Origin: Fibrobacter succinogenes
GTDB taxonomy: Bacteria; Fibrobacterota; Fibrobacteria; Fibrobacterales; Fibrobacteraceae
Direction: 5' to 3'
Assembly (NCBI GenBank): GCA_902756345.1
Contig: CACVQR010000007.1
Span: 1 to 64,000, forward strand
Length of the DNA stretch: 64,000 bases
Part shown: piece by piece, positions 43,587 to 52,453 of the stretch
How the letters are laid out: every line of letters starts with the position of its first letter
Position numbering within the stretch: position 1 is the stretch's first letter
The notes under the pieces: generated by a model
Seen by the model: the letters and a program-made list of their open reading frames with translations, nothing else
The model's database searches: none
Told to the model about the DNA's origin: nothing
Made by a program: the position numbers and the translations under genes

Positions 43587-46448
43587 TTAATGTGCCACGA
43601 GCCAGTTTTCGCCGAAGCCGACGCTTGCAACGAGCGGAACCTTGAGTTGCATGGCGCCTTCCATTTCGGATTTCACCATCTGGGCCATCGCTTCTACCTG
43701 GTCGCGGGGGCATTCGAATACGAGTTCGTCGTGCACTTGCAGCATCATGCGGAGCGGCAGGTTTTCTTCGTTGATTCGCTTCTGGATGCGGATCATCGCA
43801 ATCTTGATGAGGTCTGCGGCGGAGCCTTGGACGGGAGTATTCACGGCCATGCGCTCGGCCATTTGCGATTCCATGCGGTCGCTAGAGTCGATGCCTGCAA
43901 TGTAACGGCGGCGGCCCGAAAGCGTTTCCACGTAGCCGTCGCGGTGGGCGGCCGCCTTGATGTCTTCGATGTATTGCTGCACGCCCTGGTACATGTCGAA
44001 GTAGCCGGTGATAAAGTCCTTCGCCTGCGACATCGGAATTTTCAGGTCGCGGCTCAAGCGGAAGGCGGTCATGCCGTAGAGTACGCCGAAATTCACCACC
44101 TTGGCATCGCGCCTCATGTCGCTCGTGACGGCGTCTAGGCCAACCCCGTAAATCGCGGCGGCGGTGCGGGCGTGAATATCGATGCCTTCCTTGTAGCTTT
44201 CGATGAGCGCTTCGTCTCCGCTCAAGTGGGCGAGCATTCTGAGTTCAATCTGCGAGTAGTCCACTGCAAGGATGACGTTATCCTTACTCTGCGGTACGAA
44301 TGCGGCGCGGATTTTTTTGCCGAGATCGCTACGAACGGGAATGTTCTGCAGGTTTGGATCGCGGCTCGAAAGGCGGCCCGTCGCAGTACCCCACTGGATA
44401 AAGCTCGTGTGAATGCGCTTGGTATCCGGATTCACCAGCGTGGGGAGCACCGAGATGTAGGTGCTCTGCATCTTCTTGAGTTCGCGGTACTCGATGACGG
44501 CAAAAACAATCGGGTGCGGCGCCTTGTAGCTGAGTTCTTCGAGAACCACGGCGTCGGTACTGCGCTTCTTGATTTCGGGGAGCCCAAGCGTGTCGAAAAG
44601 CACGTCGCCCAGCTGCTTTGGACTTCCGATGTTGAACTCGACGCCCGCCATATCGCAGATTTCCTTTTCCAGATTCTCGATGCGGCGGCCCAGTTCCTGC
44701 TCCAGCGTCTTGAGGGCCGGAACATCAATCGCCACTCCCACGGATTCCATTTGGTACAGTACCTTCAGCAAGGGCATTTCCTGCTCGAAGAAATACTTCA
44801 CATAGTCGAGCTTTTCGAGTTCCTGCTTGAGCGGCTTCCAAAGGCGGAGCGTGTAGACTGCGTCTTCGGCGCCGTATTCGGTGGCTTCCTTGATGGGCGC
44901 GCGGTTGAACGTAATCTGGTTTTTGCCGCGACCAATCAAGTTCTCAATCGGGATCATCTCGTGCTGTAGACGCTGCATCACTTGGTTGTCGAGCCCGAGG
45001 CCGGATTGCCCCGGCGAAAGCATCCAGGCGGCAATCAGCGTGTCGATGATGTTTGCGTTGTCGATAACGGATTGCGGAATCTTGAATGCGCGTGCGAGAA
45101 CATGTAGGTCGAATTTCGCGTTGTGGAAAACGAATTCGCGAGGAATATTTGCGCCTGCGGCGGGTGTGGTGTCGGCGAAAAATTCGCAGAACCATTCCTT
45201 GACCTTGTTCAAGTCGTAATTGCCTTTGGGGCCTGTCGGCAGCGGGAATCCGATTTCATCGGAATGACCGAGCGGAATGTAGTAACCCTTGTTTACTTTG
45301 CCGTCGTTGTCGGCTGCGGCTAAGCAGAGCCCTACCAAGTTGCACTGCATCGGGTCGAGCCCGTCCGTTTCGGTATCCACGCCAATAAGCGACGATGCGG
45401 CAAATTCCGCCTTCATCTGCTCAAAGATTTCGTCGGTATCAACGCAAATGTACGGCGGCGGAACATCGACTGCAAAATCTGCGCGTTCCACTTCTGCGCC
45501 CGTTGCATTTTCGTCGCCTTCTGCACCAACGTTATTCGGGTCGCCTTCCCGCACGAATCCCGCCTTACTCGGGACTTTCTCGAGCAGGCGCAGCAGGCTG
45601 TTGATTTCGTGGTCCTTGAACATCTGCGCCAAGGTATCCACATGCAGACCGTTATATTCAAGCGCATCTAAATTTCCGCTAAAGGCGCGCTTGGTCTGGA
45701 GCGTCACCAGTTCTCGGCTGAGGAATGCCTTCTCGCGGTTGTTTGCCAAATTGTCGTGCAAACCCTTCTTGGTAATCTTGTCGAGGTTCGCGTACAGGTT
45801 GTCCATGTCGCCGTAATCGTTCAGCAACTGGATGGCGGTTTTCGGGCCTACCTTCGGAACGCCTGGAACGTTGTCGCTTGCGTCACCCATGAGCGCCAGG
45901 TAGTCGCGGATTTTTTCCGGTGGGAGCCCGTATTTTTCGAGCACCTGTTCTGGGCCAAAGTCAATACCGTCGGCGCCCTTTGTCAGGTGGAAAAGGTGAA
46001 TCTTGTCGCTTACAATCTGCGACATGTCCTTGTCTTTGCTCAAAATCACCACGTGGTCAAAGCCCGCTTCCACGGCGGCCATGGCGGTACTTGCCATCAC
46101 GTCGTCCGCCTCGTAGCCCGGTTCCGACAAGAGTGGAATTCCGCTCGCTTCAAGACTTTCGCCAAGGAGCGGCATCTGCGCCGCCATCTCTTCGGGCATG
46201 GGGCCGCGATTCGCCTTGTAGTCCGGGTAAAGTTCGTGCCTGAAAGTCTTTGTGTGCGCCACATCGCGTGCAATCGCAAAATGCGTCGGCTTGTGCTGGG
46301 CCAAAATGCGGAGCACCGCACCCCAGTAACCGTGCATCATCGAAACCTCTTCGCCCAGGCTGTTTTTCAGCGGGTTTTGCGAATAGGCGTAAAACATGCG
46401 GAACGCAAGCGCGTAGGAGTCGAGCAATAGTAAAGTCTTTTCAGGCAT
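43587..46448 (-). CDS. polA: DNA polymerase I
   Basis: Repair and Okazaki-processing polymerase, 953 aa, with all three domains. The 5' nuclease (about 1-300) shows LLLLDSYALAFRMFYAY, YEADDVMAS, LSKDKDMSQIV and GDASDNVPGVPKVGPKTA. The 3'-5' exonuclease has GVDTETDGLD with Asp/Glu and FHNAKFDLHVL, so proofreading looks intact. The polymerase domain has RLSSRDPNLQNIP, VDYSQIELRMLAHLSGDE, RRDAKVVNFGVLYGM (O helix) and LQVHDELVFE. An acidic linker (about 308-330) joins the first two domains. The ATG at 46448 starts MPEKTLLLLDSYA. The gene appears monocistronic, 26 bases downstream of the ATPase gene. Confidence 0.96.
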   Translation of the reverse strand: MPEKTLLLLDSYALAFRMFYAYSQNPLKNSLGEEVSMMHGYWGAVLRILAQHKPTHFAIARDVAHTKTFRHELYPDYKANRGPMPEEMAAQMPLLGESLEASGIPLLSEPGYEADDVMASTAMAAVEAGFDHVVILSKDKDMSQIVSDKIHLFHLTKGADGIDFGPEQVLEKYGLPPEKIRDYLALMGDASDNVPGVPKVGPKTAIQLLNDYGDMDNLYANLDKITKKGLHDNLANNREKAFLSRELVTLQTKRAFSGNLDALEYNGLHVDTLAQMFKDHEINSLLRLLEKVPSKAGFVREGDPNNVGAEGDENATGAEVERADFAVDVPPPYICVDTDEIFEQMKAEFAASSLIGVDTETDGLDPMQCNLVGLCLAAADNDGKVNKGYYIPLGHSDEIGFPLPTGPKGNYDLNKVKEWFCEFFADTTPAAGANIPREFVFHNAKFDLHVLARAFKIPQSVIDNANIIDTLIAAWMLSPGQSGLGLDNQVMQRLQHEMIPIENLIGRGKNQITFNRAPIKEATEYGAEDAVYTLRLWKPLKQELEKLDYVKYFFEQEMPLLKVLYQMESVGVAIDVPALKTLEQELGRRIENLEKEICDMAGVEFNIGSPKQLGDVLFDTLGLPEIKKRSTDAVVLEELSYKAPHPIVFAVIEYRELKKMQSTYISVLPTLVNPDTKRIHTSFIQWGTATGRLSSRDPNLQNIPVRSDLGKKIRAAFVPQSKDNVILAVDYSQIELRMLAHLSGDEALIESYKEGIDIHARTAAAIYGVGLDAVTSDMRRDAKVVNFGVLYGMTAFRLSRDLKIPMSQAKDFITGYFDMYQGVQQYIEDIKAAAHRDGYVETLSGRRRYIAGIDSSDRMESQMAERMAVNTPVQGSAADLIKIAMIRIQKRINEENLPLRMMLQVHDELVFECPRDQVEAMAQMVKSEMEGAMQLKVPLVASVGFGENWLVAH

Positions 46449-46474
46449 GCTTTGAATGTAGAAAAAAGGAGGAC

Positions 46475-47881
46475 TCAGAACAGGTCGTCGCCCTTGACTT
46501 CGGCCTGGGCAATGCCGCTGTACATATTGCGTTTTAGCCCGTAGGTGGTGATAAAGACCAGGTGCAGGGCCTTCTTGGTCTTGGTCTCCGTCCTGAAAGT
46601 TTCCATCTTGTTTCGCAAGGCCAAGTCGTATTCTTTATCAATCGCAAATTCGGACTGGGAAAACTTCATTTCGCACAGGTCGATAATCCTGTCGCGGCGT
46701 TCGATGACCAGGTCAATTTGCGCGCCGGGTTCCCCCTTGCTGGACCACGACGACCTTTCGGTAAGGACTCCCGCGATGCCGAGCTTGTCCTTGATTTTGT
46801 CGATATGGTCCTTGCAGACCTGCTCGAAGGAATACCCGCACCACGCCCGCTTCGCCGGATTGTCCAGCGTGTTTTGCCAGTAGTTCTCGTCCTTGCCGTT
46901 TTGGTCTTTCAAAAACCGGAAGTAGAAAAGGGTGTAGTAGTCGGCGAGCTGGTAAGTCATCTGTTTTTTCTTGTTGCCGTAGTAGTTGTAGGGGCGAATG
47001 AATCCTGAATTGGAGAGGTTGTCGAGAATCTTTGTAAGCGTTCCGTTTTCGGGCAACTTTGTCGCTTCGGAAATTTCTTTCTTGGTGAGTCCCTTGTTCT
47101 TTTGGGAAAGCGCCTCCACGACCTTGACGTGCGCGTCCGCATTTTTGAACAACGTTGCGTAAAGGTTGTTGAACTCGTTCCAAAGCTTTCCGTGCGGCTT
47201 GAAAAACAGTTCGTCGATGTTCTGCGCCAGGGTTAGTTCCTTTTGCAAGTGGCTCAGGTAGAAGGGGATTCCTCCCATGACCATGTAGAGCTGGATGATG
47301 TCGTAACGGCTCCAGACGATACCCTTGTCGTTCAGGAACTCTTCGGTCTCTCCCAGGGTGAACGGTTCAAGGAAAATGCGGCCAGTGGCGCGGTTGTAAA
47401 GCCCGCCCACGTTGTTCAAGATGTTGTCCGTAAGCCATGTGGTTGCCGAACCGCATACAATCAGCAAAATGTTGTTGTCCCATGCGGCGTAGCCGTTCCA
47501 AAAGACTTCGAATGCTCTCAAGAAGTCGGATTTCTGGGAATCCATCCACGGCATTTCGTCAAAGAACACGACCAGCTTTTCGCCGGTATTCTTTTTTTCT
47601 AGCCCCGCCTGCAAAAGCGAAAAAGCATCGAGCCAGGTCCTGGGGACTCGCGACTCGCCGAAGTATTTCTGCAGGGCGAGTCCGAAGTTGGCGAGTTGCA
47701 TCTCCTTGCTGCCGTTGCAAATGCCCGTCACCTGAAAGTCGAAAGTGTTGTCGAAGTATTCCCGAATCAGGTATGTCTTGCCCACGCGGCGGCGGCCATA
47801 GACCACGACAAAATCGGAGCGCTTGGATTCGACGAACCGGTCAAGCCTGAGGATTTCCTTTTTTCTGCCGACAATGTGCAT
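46475..47881 (-). CDS. AAA ATPase with DUF234-type nuclease-like C-terminus
   Basis: A 468-aa protein of the archaeal-type/Bacteroides ATPase family. Walker A is VYGRRRVGKTYLI (about 28-40), Walker B FFDEMPWMD with LRAFEVFWNGYAAWDN, sensor IVCGSATTWL. A winged helix lies in the middle (KGLTKKEISEATKLPENGTL). The C-terminal DUF234 part has a PD-(D/E)xK-like core (GAQIDLVIERRDRIIDLCEMKF). Such genes are common as solitary, apparently mobile genes in gut anaerobes; their job is unknown, with DNA binding or toxin/defence roles proposed. AGGGGG precedes the ATG. Four phased palindromic boxes upstream suggest self-regulation by the winged helix. Confidence 0.85.
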   Translation of the reverse strand: MHIVGRKKEILRLDRFVESKRSDFVVVYGRRRVGKTYLIREYFDNTFDFQVTGICNGSKEMQLANFGLALQKYFGESRVPRTWLDAFSLLQAGLEKKNTGEKLVVFFDEMPWMDSQKSDFLRAFEVFWNGYAAWDNNILLIVCGSATTWLTDNILNNVGGLYNRATGRIFLEPFTLGETEEFLNDKGIVWSRYDIIQLYMVMGGIPFYLSHLQKELTLAQNIDELFFKPHGKLWNEFNNLYATLFKNADAHVKVVEALSQKNKGLTKKEISEATKLPENGTLTKILDNLSNSGFIRPYNYYGNKKKQMTYQLADYYTLFYFRFLKDQNGKDENYWQNTLDNPAKRAWCGYSFEQVCKDHIDKIKDKLGIAGVLTERSSWSSKGEPGAQIDLVIERRDRIIDLCEMKFSQSEFAIDKEYDLALRNKMETFRTETKTKKALHLVFITTYGLKRNMYSGIAQAEVKGDDLF

Positions 47882-47903
47882 TTAAACCCCCTGTTTTCAG
47901 ATT

Positions 47904-47996
47904 TCTTGTCTAAATATATAAAAATGTTTTACTTTTAGATTAAATGTGTGATATTTTTAGTCTAAATCTTATAAGTTATTATAGATTTAGACTAAA
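47904..47996 (-). promoter_or_regulatory. Four phased TTTAGNCTAAA boxes upstream of the ATPase gene
   Basis: Boxes at 47904-47914 (TCTTGTCTAAA, two mismatches), 47934-47944 (TTTAGATTAAA), 47956-47966 (TTTAGTCTAAA) and 47986-47996 (TTTAGACTAAA). Their centres are 30, 22 and 30 bases apart, about three, two and three helical turns. The last two lie in a larger 17-base perfect inverted repeat (47953-47969 with 47983-47999). The box nearest the gene overlaps a TATATT on the minus strand. Beyond this, 48000-48100 shows nothing recognisable. Confidence 0.6.
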
Positions 47997-48102
47997 AATC
48001 GCTTGTTTTACGTCAAAATCGGGCCTTTGGCTAAAAACGAAGCTGAAAGTGGGGCCTAAAGGTGTATTGATAAATGGCGGAGAGTTGCCGTAGGTCGACT
48101 AC

Positions 48103-48137
48103 AATAAAAATGGCACAAGCCTTACCTTGCGCCATTT
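48103..48137 (-). terminator. Intrinsic terminator of the lipoprotein operon
   Basis: On the minus strand AAATGGCGCAAG-GTAAGG-CTTGTGCCATTT closes a 12-bp stem with one G-U pair, then TTATT. It ends the transcript that starts upstream at 56338. Confidence 0.8.
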
Positions 48138-48196
48138 GAGAAGTATGTATGCCGAAAAATTAAACTCTTTCGACAATCCTAATTGTCCTGCTAGAA

Positions 48197-51061
48197 TCAT
48201 TCATCCTTGATGCAGCGGACAGAAAACCCATAGCCTTTGTCATAGTTTTGGTCAACTGCTCTATCCGCGTTTAGTTCCAAAACATTGGCGCGATCGAAAT
48301 TGGCGTCAGCGGCACACCAGAAAAAGGCGTAGGAGCCGCCATCATGGAAGGAGCCATTGGCATAATCGCCAGCAGGGAGTGCGGAAAAACCGAACGCATC
48401 GGTTGCACGGTCCCACTTTTCGAAGCCCTTTGCCTGCATGGCGTCAGGATCTAAGTTAGGATATATTATGCCCATTGCCGTAATCAGAGTTTTCCATTCC
48501 GCTTTGGTCGGGATGTGCCAGCCCTCGGGGCAGATTCCGCGGACCGGTTCTTTTACCGTGCAGAGGGAATCATATCGGCCAACATATCCGCAACCCTTGG
48601 TGGTCGTGCTCCATGTACCCGCGCTATCTATCGCCGCAGCCCAGGTGTAAAGGCGCCCGTACTTGGCGCAGCTGTCCACACTGTTATTGTAGCACCAGGA
48701 ACGTTTCTTCATCCCGACATAGGTGACGCTGTCGGAATAGTTCAGGTTTTCGGCCATCCATGTTTGCTCCCCGATTGTTACCATACGGTAGATGGCGCCG
48801 TCGCGTGCATCCAAGAGGGCTTGGCCCCATTCGTATGAACCATCATCGTTTGCGTAACAGATATAGGCCGAGTTCGAATAGATGTCCGACCCGAGATGCT
48901 TTGAACGGTCACGTTCTCCCAAGTTGTTTGCAGTACAGAACTTGCGCATGGCCGTAATCCCGGCCGAAGGGAGGGTGTAATGGTCGTCCTTGCACAGGAC
49001 ATTGGAATACACGGTATCCTCGTAGGTCCACATGTCAACATATCCGCTCCACGCAGGGTTGAATAGGCCGACATATTTGCTAGTGCCCGCGATACTGCCG
49101 TCTTCAACAATGTTATTTTCCACGCTGTAGTTGGAAAAATAATTCGGATATTCGGCATACATTCGTTGAATTCTGTTCTTGAACACGTCGCACGTGGCAC
49201 CGAATACATAATGGAGCTTGGTCGTTTCGATCCACTCTGTTCCGTTGCAGGTGTAATACTTACCCTCCGTGGATTCGTCCGGACGGCCGTTCGTAAAATC
49301 GCCAGTCCACAGGACGGAATCCTTGAGGCTTGCCGTGCAGAAACCCAGTTTTGCCGTCGCTTCGTCAATTTCAGTCCACTCGCCATCCATGCAGGCGTAA
49401 TGTTTTGCAGACAAATGTCCTATGGAACTATCAGGATTTGCCTTGCTGCCGCATACACCCAGTTCCGCTTCTATATCGCTCGCCTTGCGCCAGGAACCCT
49501 TCTTGCCGTCCCATTCGCAGACGTAGCTTTCCGATTTCTTGGTCGTGGCGATTTCCATGTCCCGCTTTTCGGTGCAGAGCTTGAGTTCGTATGTCACGGC
49601 GTCCAGTTCCAGCCACTGCTTGTCGGTACAGACAAAGTATTCGCCGGATTTGGCCGCCACGTACTCGCTTTCGCGTTTCTCGGTGCATTCCTTCAGCTCA
49701 AACTGCGTCTCGGTAATCTGTTGCCAGGTACCGGTTCGGCAAACGTAATACTCCGTTGACTTGCCGCCCTTGTATTCCTTGAAGCTGCCCTCCATCTTGC
49801 CGGTGCAGAGTCCGAGCTCCGTGTCGAGTGCGGTGGCCTTGTGCCAGTGCTTTGCCGTGCAGGCGTAGCCCGCTCCGTAATTGTCGCTCAGCTTGTTCTC
49901 GTTCTTCTTGATGGTGGATTCGAGGCTGTCGGTGCATTCGACGAGGCCGTAGACATCTGTCCAGAACGCATAGAGTGCCGATTCGAAGTCGGGAACGGTC
50001 TCCACGAGTTTCATCGCCTTCACGTTCTCGCGAATTGCTGCGAAGTTGTCTGTAGAATCGGTTTTTGACGCCCAGTCGGCCATGGCGGCGAGCGTCTCCG
50101 CGTCGTCAAGCGTCCCGGAGGTAGCGAACAGCTCGGCGGCATCCGAAAGGCGCTGGCCGAACTTGCCCGCGCTGAGGTCTCCCTGCAGCAGGATGGACGC
50201 GTAAAGCAGCGCCCTGCCCGCAGCGGTCGTGTCGGAGAGGCTGAGCGAGGTCGCCGTCAGGTTTTCGTCGCCCTTGCCGCCGAACACGGCCAAAAGCTCC
50301 TTGGTCGCGCGCTTCTTGGCGGCGGGGACGTTGAACTTTTCCTTGAGCACGAGATTCTTTGCGCGGGCGTATTCCAGTTCCGTGAACAGATTCACATTCG
50401 CTTTTACGGTCTTGCCTTCGCTCAGGTCCACGAGGGCCGAAAGTGTCGTCTTGGTGCCGCTCGTTTTCTTGCCCGTGACCTCGTTCTGGTAGTAGCCGGA
50501 TACTTCTACCAGGGCGAACTGGCTCGGCAATGCGATTTTTTCGATTTTGAAGTAGCCGGAGTCACCCGCAATCTTGCCCGTGAACTTGGTTTTCGTCTTT
50601 TCGAGAAGGTTGTCGAGTCCGTAGACGGTCACCGCAGAACCGCTCGCGAACGGACCCTTTTGGGCAAATCCCGAAACGGTAACGGAATCGACCTTCTTGG
50701 TTTCGACCGTCGCAATTTCGGAACTATCCGCATTCACGCTGCTGGAGGATTTTGGTTTGTCTTCGTCCGCTTCGCTACTGGAACTTGCCGCTGCGAGCAG
50801 GCTGTCGAGTTTCGACTCGTCCATCTCGGCCCAGTCCTCGCTGGTGCATTCGAAGTAGGTGCTTTCCTCTTCGACGAATACGATTTCGCCGTAGTGGCTC
50901 TTGGTGCAGTGCGCGAGGTCGTCGAAGGTTGCGACGGATGCGACTCCGCCTTGTTCTTCGGAACCGTTGCTGTCTCCAGAGTTGCTGTCACCGCCGCAGG
51001 CGGCAAGCATGAGCGCACCAGCCAGGCTGGCGGCAAGACCGAGTTTCTGAGTGATTTTCAT
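48197..51061 (-). CDS. Large TIGR02145 lipoprotein with internal Cys-repeat array
   Basis: A 954-aa lipoprotein (signal ends MLAAC, Cys22) of the Fibrobacter major paralogous domain. An N-terminal polar and Ser-rich part is followed by a large domain starting VSGFAQKGPFASGSAVTVYG (about 130-400). Then come five or more repeats of 30-45 aa, each with a CTEKR- or CTGK-like first Cys, a YxVC second Cys and a W (EYFVCTDKQWLELD, SYVCEWDGKKGSWRK, HYACMDGEWTEID, YYTCNGTEWIE). The C-terminal ~200 residues are TIGR02145: GEQTWMAENLNYSD, GICPEGWHIPTKAEWKTL, FGFSALPAGDY, GFSVRCIKD. ATG 51061 has GGAGG upstream; an ATG eight codons earlier is rejected since the signal begins at MKIT. Last gene of the minus-strand lipoprotein unit, 45 bases after the outer-membrane protein gene. 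Confidence 0.85.
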   Translation of the reverse strand: MKITQKLGLAASLAGALMLAACGGDSNSGDSNGSEEQGGVASVATFDDLAHCTKSHYGEIVFVEEESTYFECTSEDWAEMDESKLDSLLAAASSSSEADEDKPKSSSSVNADSSEIATVETKKVDSVTVSGFAQKGPFASGSAVTVYGLDNLLEKTKTKFTGKIAGDSGYFKIEKIALPSQFALVEVSGYYQNEVTGKKTSGTKTTLSALVDLSEGKTVKANVNLFTELEYARAKNLVLKEKFNVPAAKKRATKELLAVFGGKGDENLTATSLSLSDTTAAGRALLYASILLQGDLSAGKFGQRLSDAAELFATSGTLDDAETLAAMADWASKTDSTDNFAAIRENVKAMKLVETVPDFESALYAFWTDVYGLVECTDSLESTIKKNENKLSDNYGAGYACTAKHWHKATALDTELGLCTGKMEGSFKEYKGGKSTEYYVCRTGTWQQITETQFELKECTEKRESEYVAAKSGEYFVCTDKQWLELDAVTYELKLCTEKRDMEIATTKKSESYVCEWDGKKGSWRKASDIEAELGVCGSKANPDSSIGHLSAKHYACMDGEWTEIDEATAKLGFCTASLKDSVLWTGDFTNGRPDESTEGKYYTCNGTEWIETTKLHYVFGATCDVFKNRIQRMYAEYPNYFSNYSVENNIVEDGSIAGTSKYVGLFNPAWSGYVDMWTYEDTVYSNVLCKDDHYTLPSAGITAMRKFCTANNLGERDRSKHLGSDIYSNSAYICYANDDGSYEWGQALLDARDGAIYRMVTIGEQTWMAENLNYSDSVTYVGMKKRSWCYNNSVDSCAKYGRLYTWAAAIDSAGTWSTTTKGCGYVGRYDSLCTVKEPVRGICPEGWHIPTKAEWKTLITAMGIIYPNLDPDAMQAKGFEKWDRATDAFGFSALPAGDYANGSFHDGGSYAFFWCAADANFDRANVLELNADRAVDQNYDKGYGFSVRCIKDE

Positions 51062-51106
51062 AATTCCTCCGAGAAACCTGAACATGAATGCAAAATTATT
51101 GAGTGA

Positions 51107-52438
51107 CTAGAAGTAGACGAACCCGCCGAAGCGGACAAACACGCCTTCGCCGTTGAAGATTGCCTTCGTATCGGTAAAGAAGGAATCGCCGAATGTAAAT
51201 TCAAGGGCCAGCAAGTCTTCGTACTGATAGCGCAAACCGACAGAAGCGTTAACCTTGTCCGAAATGCTTTCCATGGCCGTATATTCGTCATCGGTAATAT
51301 CCTTGCCCGAAGAATACTTGAACAAATGCCAGTCGTAGGAAGCCCCGCCGAAAAGCATCAGGGATTTCAGCACCGCCACTTCGGCGAGAACGTTCGGGGA
51401 AAGGACCACTTCCAGTTCCGTGAGGGATGTCTTGACGGTATCGCCCACGTCGTTTACCTGTTCCTGTTCATCGAAAAAGGAAACCGGCACCGAGGTATTC
51501 AGGCCCAGCAGCAGGTTGGCGCGGGACGTCTTGAGAGCCGGGGTTCCGTAATTGAAGAACGGCGTGATGGAAATATGCGAGTCCACATCTCCGTTTTGCA
51601 CCTGGCCGCCCACTTTCTTTTCATTTTCGTGACGGAGGAAGGATGCCCCTACGGTCCAGAAATGTTTTTGCGCAGACGGCGCATTGGAAAGGGATGCGGA
51701 TACAAGCAGGTCGCGGTAGTCTTCTTCGGTGGACTTGCCGATTTTGGGGTCGGTGTCGTTTTCTTCGGCAAAGGTAAGCCAGTCCGCGTTCAAGACGAGC
51801 ACGTAATCACCGAGGACCTTGGACACGTCGAATCCGATATCGTCGCCAGCCTTGGCTCCGGCCTTCTTGCCGTTGTCGCCGTCAACATTGAACTGGCCGA
51901 GGCTCACATGGAGCGCTGCACCGAAGCCGTTGGCGGCATAGCCGGCCGTGGCGCGACCGAGGTCGCCGGAAATGTCCATCGCGGCAAAGAAACTGCCGAG
52001 AGAAACCACGCCCATTTCGCCGGAAGGCTCGATGTAGAAGAACTTCTTGCCGTAGAACAGGTCCGGACGGGCAAGCAATCCGTTCACGTTGTCGGCCGCT
52101 GCCTCGTTGCCTACGGTGTTGTAGGCGTTGCCGTGGAGCACGTCAAAAGGCCCCGCTTCGGTTGGCGCGGCGTCCGTAGTCTCGGCTGTGGCGGGAGCTT
52201 CGACCTTGGTTTCGGAAGACGGCGCGACCGTCTTTGCGGAATCCGCCTGGACTACGGGGGCCACGGCAGGAGTCTCGGTAACGGGCTGGGGGGCAGAGGC
52301 TGGCTCTGCTGCGGGCGTTTCGGCTACCGGCTGGGAGGTTTCCGTGGGTTCGGCTGCAGGGGCTACGGGAGCCGTTTCCTGTGCAAGAGCAAAAGCCGTA
52401 GAGACAAACGTAAGCGCAACAAATTTCTTGATATTCAT
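51107..52438 (-). CDS. Outer-membrane barrel protein with Pro/Ala/Glu/Thr-rich N-terminus
   Basis: A 443-aa secreted protein of no recognised family. The signal peptide is MNIKKFVALTFVSTAFALA. Residues ~20-95 form a repetitive linker with repeats of VAETPAAEPASAP type, a likely periplasmic spacer. From ~100 the chain alternates short amphipathic strands with charged turns (GEMGVVSLGSFFAAMDISGD, FWTVGASFLRHENEKKVGGQ, ISITPFFNYGTPALKT, VGLRYQYEDLLALEFTFGDS) and ends in FVRFGGFVYF. The terminal aromatic fits an outer-membrane barrel of a dozen or more strands. AAGGAG lies ten bases before the ATG. It sits between two lipoproteins in one operon (15 and 45 bases gaps), so the three products may form one surface complex. 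Confidence 0.75.
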   Translation of the reverse strand: MNIKKFVALTFVSTAFALAQETAPVAPAAEPTETSQPVAETPAAEPASAPQPVTETPAVAPVVQADSAKTVAPSSETKVEAPATAETTDAAPTEAGPFDVLHGNAYNTVGNEAAADNVNGLLARPDLFYGKKFFYIEPSGEMGVVSLGSFFAAMDISGDLGRATAGYAANGFGAALHVSLGQFNVDGDNGKKAGAKAGDDIGFDVSKVLGDYVLVLNADWLTFAEENDTDPKIGKSTEEDYRDLLVSASLSNAPSAQKHFWTVGASFLRHENEKKVGGQVQNGDVDSHISITPFFNYGTPALKTSRANLLLGLNTSVPVSFFDEQEQVNDVGDTVKTSLTELEVVLSPNVLAEVAVLKSLMLFGGASYDWHLFKYSSGKDITDDEYTAMESISDKVNASVGLRYQYEDLLALEFTFGDSFFTDTKAIFNGEGVFVRFGGFVYF

Positions 52439-52453
52439 AATGCAAAATCTCCT

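Noticed and set aside
43397-43630. N-terminal extension of the second GH5 enzyme
   Set aside because: It overlaps polA and its hairpins, and the true signal peptide begins at the ATG at 43396.
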